From positions 1 to 64,000 of the forward strand of contig NZ_VDUZ01000038.1 in assembly GCF_008039615.1 (NCBI RefSeq): DNA of 64,000 nucleotides. The letters run 5' to 3'. Numbering within the stretch: the stretch's first letter is position 1; every line of letters begins with the position of its first letter. Origin of the DNA: Vineibacter terrae (GTDB lineage Bacteria; Pseudomonadota; Alphaproteobacteria; Reyranellales; Reyranellaceae). The notes beneath the pieces are model-generated. The model worked only from the letters and a program-made list of their open reading frames with translations. It did no database searches and was not told where the DNA came from. Positions 34,756-42,903 of this stretch are shown in pieces. Made by a program: the position numbers and the translations under genes.

Positions 34756-35955
34756 TCAGTTCTTGACCAGCGGGCAGTTGCCGTCCTTCATCGGGCGATA
34801 GGCCTGGTCGCCGGGCACGGTGGTGACCAGCTTGTAGAGGTCGTCCTTGCTCTTGGACTCGGCCGGCGTCTTGACCTGGAAGACATGCATGTCGCGGACG
34901 AGACGCCCGTCCTCGCGCAGCTTGCCGTTCCTGGTCATCATGTCGTTGACCGGCAGCTCGCGCATCTTGGCCATCACGGCCTTGGCATCGTCGGTGCCGG
35001 CCGCCTGCACGGCCTTGAGGTAGTGCAGCGTGGCGCTGTAGGCGCCGGCGATCACCATGTTGGGCAGCTTGTCCTTGCGCTGGCGGAACTTGGCGGTCCA
35101 GGCCCGGGTCTCGTCGTTGAGATCCCAGTAGAACGCCTCGGTCAGGATCAGGCCCTGGGCGAGCGGCAGGGTCATCGCCTGGACGTCGGTGGCGAAGTTC
35201 ACCAGGGTGACCAGCTTCTGGCCGCCCTTGCCGATCGCGAACTCGTTGGCCTGCTTGATGGAGTTGACGGAGTCGGCGCCGCCGTTGGCCAGCGCGATGA
35301 TCTTGGCCTTCGATGCCTGCGCCTGCAGCAGGAAGGAGGAGAAATCCTGGGTCGACAGCGGATGCTTGACGGTGCCCACGATCTTGCCGCCGTTGGCGGT
35401 GACGACCGCGGTCAGGTCGCGCTCGATCGCATGCCCGAAGGCGTAGTCGGCGGTGAGCAGGAACCACGTGTCGTCGCCGGCCTTGGCCAGCGCCGAGCCG
35501 ACGACCCGCGCCAGGGCGTAGGTGTCGTAGACCCAATGCGCGCCGGTGGCGGAGCAGGCGGGACCCGTGAGGTCGACCGTGCCGGCGACGGTGTGGATGT
35601 CGATCTTGCTGCGCTCCTGGGCGATCTTGCGCACGGCCAGGGCCACCGACGAGGTGTCGATGCCGGTGATCATCGACACGCCGTCGACATCGTACCATTT
35701 GCGCGCAATGGCGACGCCGATATCGGGCTTGTTCTGGTGGTCGGCGCTCAGGATCTCGATCGGCCGGCCCAGCACCTTGCCGCCCATCTCGTCGACCGCC
35801 ATCTGGGCCGCCTCGACCTCGCCGCCGATGAGGTCCGAGAAGACGCCCGTGAACCCGCCGATGACCCCGATGCGCAGCGGGGCGGGGGCCTGCGCCCAGG
35901 CGCTGCCGACCGCCAATGACGCCAGCGCAAGGCCGGCGACGAGGATCTTCCTCAT
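34756..35955 (-). CDS. Tandem ABC substrate-binding protein 2
   Basis: A 399-residue paralogue of the flanking genes with signal peptide MRKILVAGLALASLAVGSAWAQ. It has the same landmarks: LRIGVIGGFTGVFSDL, ARKWYDVDGVSMITGIDTSS, GPACSATGAHWVYDTYAL, HPLSTQDFSSFLLQAQASKAK and the end DGNCPLVKN. GGGGGAAGTAC precedes ATG 35955. Differences cluster near the mature start (TGVFSDLIGGEVEAAQ) and around residues 255-275, which may tune the ligand pocket. A hairpin lies in the gap to the next copy. Confidence 0.92.
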   Translation of the reverse strand: MRKILVAGLALASLAVGSAWAQAPAPLRIGVIGGFTGVFSDLIGGEVEAAQMAVDEMGGKVLGRPIEILSADHQNKPDIGVAIARKWYDVDGVSMITGIDTSSVALAVRKIAQERSKIDIHTVAGTVDLTGPACSATGAHWVYDTYALARVVGSALAKAGDDTWFLLTADYAFGHAIERDLTAVVTANGGKIVGTVKHPLSTQDFSSFLLQAQASKAKIIALANGGADSVNSIKQANEFAIGKGGQKLVTLVNFATDVQAMTLPLAQGLILTEAFYWDLNDETRAWTAKFRQRKDKLPNMVIAGAYSATLHYLKAVQAAGTDDAKAVMAKMRELPVNDMMTRNGKLREDGRLVRDMHVFQVKTPAESKSKDDLYKLVTTVPGDQAYRPMKDGNCPLVKN

Positions 35956-35998
35956 GTACTTCCCCCGATTTGATGTTACCGATGTCCGCTGTTCCGGA

Positions 35999-36032
35999 CG
36001 CGGCGAAGAACCACGCAAGATCCTTCGCCGCG
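35999..36032. other. Hairpin between binding-protein copies 2 and 3
   Basis: CGCGGCGAAG and its exact complement (10-bp stem, 14-base loop) lie in the 94-base gap upstream of copy 2 and downstream of copy 3. There is no U tract. It may protect or process the message rather than end it. Confidence 0.5.
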
Positions 36033-36049
36033 CCGGGATGAGATAAAGC

Positions 36050-37243
36050 CTAGTTCTTGATCAGCGGGCAGTTGCCGTCCTTCATCGGACGGTACGCCTG
36101 GTCGCCCGGCACCGTGGCGATCAGCTTGTAGATGTCGTCCTTGCCCTTGGACTCCGACGGCTTCTTCACCTGGAACAGGTACATGTCACGCACCAGGCGG
36201 CCATCCTCGCGCAGCTTGCCGTTCTTGGTCATCATGTCGTTGACCGGCAGCTCGCGCATCTTGGCCATCACGGCCTTGGGCTCGTCGGTGCCGGCTGCCT
36301 GCACCGCCTTCAGGTAGTGTAGCGTGGCGCTGTACGTGCCGGCGATGTTCATGTTGGGCAGCTTGTCCCTGAGCTTGCGGAACTTGGCTGTCCAGGCCCG
36401 GGTCTCGTCGTTGAGATCCCAGTAGAAGGCTTCCGTGAGCATCAGGCCCTGGGCAACCGGCAGGGATAGCGATATCACGTCGGTGGAGAACATCAGCAGG
36501 GCCGCCAGATGCTGGCCGCTGTCGGTGATGCCGAACTCGTTGGCCTGCTTGATGGCGTTGACGGTGTCGCCGCCGGCATTGGCGAGCGCGATGATCTTGG
36601 CCTTCGACGCCTGCGCCTGCAGCAGGAAGGACGAGAAATCCTGGGTCGAGATCGGGTGCTTGACGCTACCCACCACCTTGCCGCCGTTGGCGGTGACCAC
36701 CGCCGTCACGTCGCGCTCCAGGGCATGGCCGAAAGCATAATCGGCGGTCAGCATGTACCAGGTATCGTTGCCGGCCTTGGCCAGCGCCGAGCCCGTGACA
36801 TTGGCCAGCGCATAGGTGTCGAACACCCAATGGGCGCCGGTGGCGGAGCAGGCGGGGCCCGTGAGGTCGACCGTGCCGGCCGCGGTGTTGAGGTCGATCC
36901 TGCCCTTCTCCTGGGCGATCTTGCGCACCGCCAGGGCGACCGACGAGGTGTCGATGCCGGTGATCATCGACACGCCGTCGACGTCGTACCATTTGCGCGC
37001 GATGGCGGCGCCGATATCCGGCTTGTTCTGGTGGTCGGCCGACAGGACCTCGATCGGCCGGCCCAGCACCTTGCCGCCGACCTCGTCGACCGCCATCTGG
37101 GCCGCCTCGACCTCGCCCAGGGTGACGTCGGCATAGACGCCGGAAAAACCACCCATGACACCGATGCGCAGCGGCGCCTGCGCAAACGCGCCGCTCGCCG
37201 ACAATGCCGCCAGCACAAGGCCGGCCAGAAGCCCTTGACGCAT
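36050..37243 (-). CDS. Tandem ABC substrate-binding protein 3
   Basis: A 397-residue paralogue with signal peptide MRQGLLAGLVLAALSASGAFAQ and mature start APLRIGVMGGFSGVYADV. It shares GPACSATGAHWVFDTYAL, HPISTQDFSSFLLQAQASKAK and the end DGNCPLIKN. By eye it is closest to copies 1 and 2. ATG 37243 follows GGAGCG; the longer upstream reading crosses a hairpin and is not coding. Same operon direction as the others, though a hairpin and 168-base gap separate it from copy 4. Confidence 0.92.
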   Translation of the reverse strand: MRQGLLAGLVLAALSASGAFAQAPLRIGVMGGFSGVYADVTLGEVEAAQMAVDEVGGKVLGRPIEVLSADHQNKPDIGAAIARKWYDVDGVSMITGIDTSSVALAVRKIAQEKGRIDLNTAAGTVDLTGPACSATGAHWVFDTYALANVTGSALAKAGNDTWYMLTADYAFGHALERDVTAVVTANGGKVVGSVKHPISTQDFSSFLLQAQASKAKIIALANAGGDTVNAIKQANEFGITDSGQHLAALLMFSTDVISLSLPVAQGLMLTEAFYWDLNDETRAWTAKFRKLRDKLPNMNIAGTYSATLHYLKAVQAAGTDEPKAVMAKMRELPVNDMMTKNGKLREDGRLVRDMYLFQVKKPSESKGKDDIYKLIATVPGDQAYRPMKDGNCPLIKN

Positions 37244-37280
37244 GTTGAACGCTCCATCCCGAGATTTGGCTTTTTTTGTC

Positions 37281-37319
37281 CGTGCGCGGCGCGGGGCTGC
37301 TCGGCCATCGCCGCGCACG
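37281..37319. other. Hairpin between binding-protein copies 3 and 4
   Basis: CGTGCGCGGCG and its exact complement CGCCGCGCACG (11-bp stem, 17-base loop). On the plus strand a run of seven T precedes the stem, so on the minus strand it is followed by an A run rather than a U tract. It is therefore not a standard terminator for the array. Confidence 0.5.
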
Positions 37320-37411
37320 GGATGCTCAGGGCGCATGCGCGCCCGTTCATGCTCGATCCAGCAGCAGCGGCCATTCTGCCTGGCCCTGTGCTGTCGCGGC
37401 ACAGCCTCTGT

Positions 37412-38605
37412 CTAGTTCTTGATCAGCGGGCAGTTGCCGTCCTTCAGAGGACGGAAGGCCTGCTCGGCCGGGACCGTGGCGATCAGCTTGTAGATGTCGT
37501 CCTTGTCCTTGGATTCCGACGGCGCCTTGACCTGGAACAGGTACATGTCGCGCATCACCCGGCCGTCCTCGCGCAGCTTGCCGTCCTTCGTCATCATGTC
37601 GTTGATCGGCAGCTCGCGCATCTTGGCCATCACCGCCTTGGGCTCGTCGGTGCCGGCGGCCTGCACGGCCTTCAGGTAGTGCAGCGTGGCGCTGTAGACG
37701 CCGGCCGTCGTCATGTTCGGCACCTTGTCCTTGCGCTTGCGGAACTTGGCCGTCCATTCGCGGGTCTGGTCGTTGAGATCCCAGTAGAACGACTCGGTGA
37801 GCACCAGACCCTGGGCCGCGTTCAGCCCCAGCGCCTGCACGTCCGACGTGAACACCAGCAGGCCAGCCAGCTTCTGGCCGCCCTTGCCGATGCCGAACTC
37901 AGTAGCCTGCTTGATGCTGTTGATCGTGTCGGCACCGGCGTTGGCCAGCGCGATGATCTTGGCCTTCGACGCCTGCGCCTGCAGCAGGAAGGACGAAAAG
38001 TCCTGTGTCGAGATCGGATGCTTGACGCCGCCCACGACCTTGCCGCCCGCCGCGGTCACCACGGCGGTGACATCGCGCTCCAGGGCGTGGCCGAAGGCGT
38101 AGTCGGCGGTCAGGAAGAACCACGAATCGTTGCCGGCCTTGACCAGGGCCGAGCCGGTGACCTGGGCCAGCGCGTAGGTGTCGTAGGCCCAGGACGCGCC
38201 GGTCGCCGAGCACGCCGGTCCGGTCAGGTCGACCGTGGCCGAGCCGACATTGAGATCGATCTTGCCCTTCTCGGCTGCGACCCGGCGTACCGCGAGGCCC
38301 ACGGAAGAGGTGTCGATGCCGGTGACCATCGACACGCCGTCGACGTCATACCACTTGCGCACGATGGCGGCGCCGACATCGGGCTTGTTCTGGTGGTCGG
38401 CCTGCAGGATCTCGATCGGCCGGCCCAGCACCTTGCCGCCGACCTCGTCCGCGGCCATCTGCGCTGCTTCATACTGGCCGGCGGTAAGGTCGCCGTACAC
38501 GCCGGAGAACCCGGCCACCACACCGATCCGCAACGGCGCCTGGGCAAAGGCGCTGCCGGCAGTGAACAATGCCGCCAGCACGGCACCGGCAACTACGCGA
38601 TTCAA
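37412..38605 (-). CDS. Tandem ABC substrate-binding protein 4
   Basis: The first copy in the direction of transcription, 397 residues from TTG 38605. The TTG is six bases after GGGAGG and gives exactly the same length as copies 1 and 3; an ATG five codons earlier has no ribosome-binding signal. Signal peptide NRVVAGAVLAALFTAGSAFAQ, then APLRIGVVAGFSGVYGDL. It is the most divergent of the four (ASWAYDTYALAQ in place of AHWVYDTYAL; AEQAFRPLKDGNCPLIKN at the end). The upstream gap probably holds the array's main promoter. Confidence 0.9.
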   Translation of the reverse strand: MNRVVAGAVLAALFTAGSAFAQAPLRIGVVAGFSGVYGDLTAGQYEAAQMAADEVGGKVLGRPIEILQADHQNKPDVGAAIVRKWYDVDGVSMVTGIDTSSVGLAVRRVAAEKGKIDLNVGSATVDLTGPACSATGASWAYDTYALAQVTGSALVKAGNDSWFFLTADYAFGHALERDVTAVVTAAGGKVVGGVKHPISTQDFSSFLLQAQASKAKIIALANAGADTINSIKQATEFGIGKGGQKLAGLLVFTSDVQALGLNAAQGLVLTESFYWDLNDQTREWTAKFRKRKDKVPNMTTAGVYSATLHYLKAVQAAGTDEPKAVMAKMRELPINDMMTKDGKLREDGRVMRDMYLFQVKAPSESKDKDDIYKLIATVPAEQAFRPLKDGNCPLIKN

Positions 38606-38723
38606 TGAAGCCTCCCTCATACACTAACGGTACGTGAAGGCGTTATAACACTTCGCTTGTCCGACGCCATAGCGGGGCCCGCCGCGATGCCTGCGACGTC
38701 CTGGCACCGCGCGCATGCGGCGG

Positions 38724-40232
38724 CTATGCCTGCAGATCGATCACATCGCCGGCCATCTCGCGCACCAGGTGGCGTTGAACCTTCTCGGTCTCGGTCTTCG
38801 GGATGCGCGTCACGAATTGGACATACCGCGGCAACATGAAATCCGGGATCTTGCCGGCCAGGAATGCCCGTACCCCGGCTGCGGCGATCGGCGAGGAAAC
38901 CACCAGCACGGCCTTGATTTCCTCACCGAATATCGGATCGGCAATGCCCACGACCGCGGCATCCTCGACGCCCGGGCAGCGCAGCAGGGCAGTCTCGATC
39001 TCGACCGGGGAAACGTTCTCGCCCCCACGCCGGATGATCTCGCGCAGCCGGCCATGGAAGGTGAGGTAGCCATCCGCGTCGAGCGATCCGGCATCGCCGG
39101 TGTGGAACCAGAAATTCCGCGCCGCGGTCCAGGTGGCCTGGGGATCCTTGTAGTAGCCGGAGAGGATCACGAAGGGCGTGCGCGGCCGCACCGCGATCTC
39201 GCCGCGCGTGCCGGCCGGCACCGGCCGGTCGTCGGCGTCGACGATCCGCACCTCCATGTCGGGGCGGGCGAGGCCGCAGGTGCCGACGCGGCGCGCATCG
39301 TCGGTGTTGGCTGTCACCCAGCCGCCGATCTCGGTCATGCCGTAGAGCTCGTGGACCTGCACGCCGAACCGGCTCTCGATGGCCTGCCATGCCGCGACGG
39401 GCGCGCCGCCGCCGATGCAGCGGCGCAGCCCATGGTCGTGATGCACACCCGTGAGCCGGCTCGCGAGCATGGCGAGCACCGTCCCGACATAGGTGAAGCA
39501 GGTGCATCCGAACCGGCGCGCATCCCCGAAGAAGGACGACACGGAAAAGCGCGGCCGCAGCACGATGGCGCAGCCCACCGTCAGGGCCGACATCACCGCG
39601 TACATCTGCGGGTTGGCGTGAAACAGCGGCAGGAAGACCATGATCCGGTCATCGGGCGTGAGCTGCAGCAGGCGCGCCGTGTGCTCGCCGCAGGCCAGGT
39701 AGGCGCGGTGGCTGTTGACGACGCCCTTGGGCCGGCCGGTCGTCCCCGACGTGTAGATGATGGCGCATGCATCACCCTCATGCCCGTCATGGCCGGCAGC
39801 CGCTTCGCCGGCGCGCGCCGCGGCGAACAGATCGTCCTCGCCGTCGAACGCCAGCACCTGGCGGCCGGCCAGGACCGGCGCGATATCGTCCTGCCGTGCC
39901 GCCAGGATCGCGCGCTCGATCAGGACCACCTTGGCATCGCTGTGCTCGATGCCGTGGCGCAGCCCGTCACCGACCAGGCCGGTGTTGAGCGAGACCATCA
40001 CGGCGCCGCGATGGGCGATGGCGAACCATGCGATCAGGAAGGCCGGCCGGTTGGAGCAGATCAGCGCCACGTGATCGCCGGCGCCGACGCCGTGCGCGGC
40101 CAGGACCTGGGCATAGCCGCGCGACAGTGCGTGCACGTCCTGCCATGTCAGCGTCAGCGTGTCGGTGATGACGGCAGCGCGATGCCCGCTGCGGCTCGCC
40201 GTCCGCGCCAGGCAGGCGCTCAACGTCGTCAC
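38724..40232 (-). CDS. Acyl-CoA synthetase (AMP-forming)
   Basis: Activates a carboxylic acid to its CoA thioester through an acyl-AMP. The 502-residue protein has the P-loop IIYTSGTTGRPKGVVNSH near residue 160, ELYGMTEIGG near 300, FWFHTGDAG near 380, GRLREIIRRGGENVSPVEIE (hinge) and the catalytic Lys region PKTETEKVQRH near the end. It starts with GTG overlapping the stop of the upstream acyl-CoA dehydrogenase gene by four bases, so the two form a coupled activation/oxidation unit. The acid is unknown; the length fits medium-chain or aromatic acid ligases. Confidence 0.92.
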   Translation of the reverse strand: MTTLSACLARTASRSGHRAAVITDTLTLTWQDVHALSRGYAQVLAAHGVGAGDHVALICSNRPAFLIAWFAIAHRGAVMVSLNTGLVGDGLRHGIEHSDAKVVLIERAILAARQDDIAPVLAGRQVLAFDGEDDLFAAARAGEAAAGHDGHEGDACAIIYTSGTTGRPKGVVNSHRAYLACGEHTARLLQLTPDDRIMVFLPLFHANPQMYAVMSALTVGCAIVLRPRFSVSSFFGDARRFGCTCFTYVGTVLAMLASRLTGVHHDHGLRRCIGGGAPVAAWQAIESRFGVQVHELYGMTEIGGWVTANTDDARRVGTCGLARPDMEVRIVDADDRPVPAGTRGEIAVRPRTPFVILSGYYKDPQATWTAARNFWFHTGDAGSLDADGYLTFHGRLREIIRRGGENVSPVEIETALLRCPGVEDAAVVGIADPIFGEEIKAVLVVSSPIAAAGVRAFLAGKIPDFMLPRYVQFVTRIPKTETEKVQRHLVREMAGDVIDLQA

Positions 40233-41422
40233 GCGCGTCGCGCCCCCGGCGCCGCCGTGAGGCCGGCGGCCGCCAGCAGGAATTTCGCGGCCGTGTTCTT
40301 GAGCACCTCGGACGAGCCGCCGGCGATCTCATAGGCCTTGGCATCGCGCAGGTAGCGGCCGAAGGGCGCGTTCTCCATCACGCCGTAGGCGCCGCACACC
40401 TGCACCGCCCGGGCCGCCACGTCCGTTGCCACCGCCGATGCCTTGAGCTTGGCTTCGCTCGACCAGCGCGCGATCTGCTCGTGGCGGTCAAGCGCCGTGC
40501 ACGCCCGGTAGATCAGCAGGCGGGCGGCGTCGATCTCCGACAGCATGTCGGCGAAGTACCACTGGATGCCCTGGAACTGCAGCACCCGCTGGTCGAAGGC
40601 CACGCGGTCGCGGGCGAAGGTCAGGGCGCCCTCGAACGCGGCGCGGGCGATTCCGATGCTGATGGCGGCGGCCATCGTGCGGGAGTAGTCGAGCACCGTC
40701 ACCGCCTGGCGCACGCCCTTGCCTTCCTCGCCGATGAGGTGGTCCAGCGGCACCCGCACGTCGGCGAACACCACGTTCATGTGCGGGCCGTTGCGCAGCC
40801 CGAACGTCGCCGAATTGGGGCCCTTGTAGATCGACAGGCCCTTGGCGTCGCGCGGCACCGCGAACACGCTCACGCCGATGTCGGTCTGCGCCAGGATGAC
40901 GAAGAACTCGGCGGCGGAGCCGGATGTGATGAAGTGCTTCTCGCCGGTGATCACCCAATCGTCGCCGTCGCGCCTGGCCTTGGTGTCGAGCTGGCGGATG
41001 TCGCTGCCATGGCCGGCCTCGGTCAGGGCATAGGAGGAAAGCAGGCCCTCGGCGAAGGCGGGCAGGTAGCGCGCCTTCAGGCTGTCGCGGCCGAAGCGGC
41101 CGATCATGGTCTGCGCCTGCAGGATGGTGATCAGCGACACGCCGACCGCGGCGCTCGCGACGGACAGCTCCTCGCACACCGTCGCGGCATGAGCGTAGCC
41201 GAGCCCCTGGCCACCATGCTGGCGGTCGAGGACCACGGTGCTCAGCCCGGCCTTCGCCAGGCCTTTCATGATCTCCACGGGATAGATGTCGTCGCGGTCG
41301 ATGCGCTCGGCGTGCGGCGCCACGTGGCTGGCGACATGGCGCCGCACGCCGGCGGCATAGTCTTCATCGACGAAGGGGGACCACAGGGTTTCCTTCAGCC
41401 GATCCGGGGACGCGTCGGGCAT
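40229..41422 (-). CDS. Acyl-CoA dehydrogenase
   Basis: FAD enzyme that introduces an alpha-beta double bond into acyl-CoA. The 397-residue protein has GLSTVVLDRQHGGQGLGY, LTEAGHGSDIRQLDTKA, VITGEKHFITSG (FAD/substrate contacts) and the C-terminal IAGGSSEVLKN. At the usual catalytic Glu position of the MCAD-type EGT motif there is Gly, as in subfamilies that place the base elsewhere. ATG 41422 is preferred for AGGAAG six bases before it. It lies directly downstream of binding protein 5 on the same strand and is coupled to the ligase gene. Confidence 0.9.
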   Translation of the reverse strand: MPDASPDRLKETLWSPFVDEDYAAGVRRHVASHVAPHAERIDRDDIYPVEIMKGLAKAGLSTVVLDRQHGGQGLGYAHAATVCEELSVASAAVGVSLITILQAQTMIGRFGRDSLKARYLPAFAEGLLSSYALTEAGHGSDIRQLDTKARRDGDDWVITGEKHFITSGSAAEFFVILAQTDIGVSVFAVPRDAKGLSIYKGPNSATFGLRNGPHMNVVFADVRVPLDHLIGEEGKGVRQAVTVLDYSRTMAAAISIGIARAAFEGALTFARDRVAFDQRVLQFQGIQWYFADMLSEIDAARLLIYRACTALDRHEQIARWSSEAKLKASAVATDVAARAVQVCGAYGVMENAPFGRYLRDAKAYEIAGGSSEVLKNTAAKFLLAAAGLTAAPGARRA

Positions 41423-41471
41423 CGCAGGCTTCCTCATCGTCGGGGAGCAGGGCGCAGGACAGGAGAGGCCG

Positions 41472-42704
41472 TCACCTGGCGACGACGTGCGCGCACTTGC
41501 TCTCCGAGAGCGGCGCGAAAGCCTGGTCGCCTGGGATGGTCGCGCGCAGGCTCAGCAGATCCCACGGCTCCTTGGAGTCGGCCGGCGCCTTGACCTTGAA
41601 GCTGTAGAGGTCGTGCACCATCAGCCCGTCGTCGCGGATGTAGCCGCTTTGCGTGAACATGTCGCGCACCGGCGTGGCGCGCATCTGGCGGACGACCGTC
41701 TGCGCGTCGACCGTGCTGGCCGCCTTCACCGCCTTGAGGTAGTGCAGCGTCGCCGAGTAGAGGCCGGCCTGCACCATGGTCGGCATCTTGCCATGGCGCT
41801 CGAAGAAGCGGCGCGACCAGGTGCGGCTGGCCTCGTTGAGGTCCCAGTAGAAGGCGGACGTCATGTACATGCCCTGGGCGAGCGGCAGGCCCAGGCTGTG
41901 CACGTCGGTGATGAACAGCAGCGCCGCGGCCAGCGTCTGCTGCCTCTGGATGCCGAACTCCCTGGCCTGCTTGATCGTGTTGATGGCATCGGCGCCGGCA
42001 TTGGCGAGGCCAACGACCTTGGCGCCCGACGACTGGGCCGTCAGCAGCTGCGAGGCGAAGTCGGTCGTGGCGGCGGGAGGATGCTTGGCCGAGCCCAGCA
42101 CCTTGCCGCCGGCGGCCCGCACGCCAGCCGTGGCGCCTTCCTCCATCGACCGTCCGCCGGCGTAGTCGGCAGTGATGAAGAACCACGTGCTGCCACCCTC
42201 GCGCGTGACGATCTCGGCCGTCGAGCGGCCGACCGCGAAGGTGTTGTATGTCCAGTGCAGCACCGTCTTCTGGCAGTCCTCGCTGGTCAGGCTCGGCTGT
42301 CCGGACGACGTCATCAGGATCACCTTGTCGTAGACCGGCGCGAGCTTGGAGACAGCCAGCGCCACCGACGCGCCGGTGACGTCGGTGATCATGTCGACGC
42401 CGTCCTGGTCGAACCAGCGCCGGGCGATGTTGGACGCCACGTCGGCCTTGTTCTGGTGATCGGCGGAATAGAGCTTGATCTTGAAGGAGGGCTTCTCCGC
42501 CGCCTCGAAATCCTCGATCGCCATCCGCGCGGCGATGACGGAGCCGGCGCCGACGAGATCGGAATAGGCGCTTGCCATGTCGGTCAGCACGCCGATCCGC
42601 ACCTCGTCCTTCATCGAGGGCTTCTGCGCCGCCGCGGAAAAAGCGGCGAGCAAGCCCACCGTCGCCATGCCGGCAAACATCGCCAGCTTCCGCCGTCCTG
42701 CCAT
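41472..42704 (-). CDS. ABC substrate-binding protein 5, diverged from the tandem array
   Basis: Periplasmic type I binding protein, about 410 residues, with signal peptide (RRKLAMFAGMATVGLLAAFSAAAQ). It keeps the plan of the array proteins (VRIGVLTDMASAYSDLVG, ARRWFDQDGVDMITDVTGAS, FYWDLNEASRTWSRRFFERHGKMP, DQAFAPLSESKCAHVVAR) but only moderate identity, and the GPACSATG Cys becomes LTSEDCQKTV. The second of two ATGs (42704) is the better spaced after GGAGG. It heads a likely operon with the acyl-CoA dehydrogenase and ligase genes, suggesting it binds their substrate acid. Confidence 0.9.
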   Translation of the reverse strand: MAGRRKLAMFAGMATVGLLAAFSAAAQKPSMKDEVRIGVLTDMASAYSDLVGAGSVIAARMAIEDFEAAEKPSFKIKLYSADHQNKADVASNIARRWFDQDGVDMITDVTGASVALAVSKLAPVYDKVILMTSSGQPSLTSEDCQKTVLHWTYNTFAVGRSTAEIVTREGGSTWFFITADYAGGRSMEEGATAGVRAAGGKVLGSAKHPPAATTDFASQLLTAQSSGAKVVGLANAGADAINTIKQAREFGIQRQQTLAAALLFITDVHSLGLPLAQGMYMTSAFYWDLNEASRTWSRRFFERHGKMPTMVQAGLYSATLHYLKAVKAASTVDAQTVVRQMRATPVRDMFTQSGYIRDDGLMVHDLYSFKVKAPADSKEPWDLLSLRATIPGDQAFAPLSESKCAHVVAR

Positions 42705-42810
42705 GCTCATTTCCTCCGGATCGCGCCAGATCGCGTCGATGAAGCCGCCTCGAGCGGCCGGCTTCTTGCCTGCAAACGTCATGCAATCGGGGAAGCGAGT
42801 CAACACTAAA

Positions 42811-42831
42811 TGAAAATCGGTTCAATTTTCA
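42811..42831. promoter_or_regulatory. Candidate TetR-type operator between divergent acyl-CoA operons
   Basis: TGAAAAT, seven bases, ATTTTCA: perfect 7-nt inverted arms in a short AT-rich patch between the divergent binding-protein-5 and ligase operons. A TetR-family gene is third in the ligase operon, the usual arrangement for autoregulation. The patch could also contain overlapping promoters. Confidence 0.5.
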
Positions 42832-42903
42832 AAATGATATTGACCTCGATGCCATACCGGGCATAGTCGTGCGCGAAAGATGCCGAGGGAGGGCAACAGC
42901 ACC

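Noticed and set aside
37261-37319. T7 run plus hairpin as an intrinsic terminator
   Set aside because: The T run precedes the stem on the plus strand and becomes an A run after the stem on the minus strand, so it does not fit a terminator for the array.
36509-38608. A 699-residue plus-strand open frame over binding-protein copies 3 and 4
   Set aside because: The repeated blocks in it simply mirror the two paralogous genes on the other strand; it is not a repeat protein.
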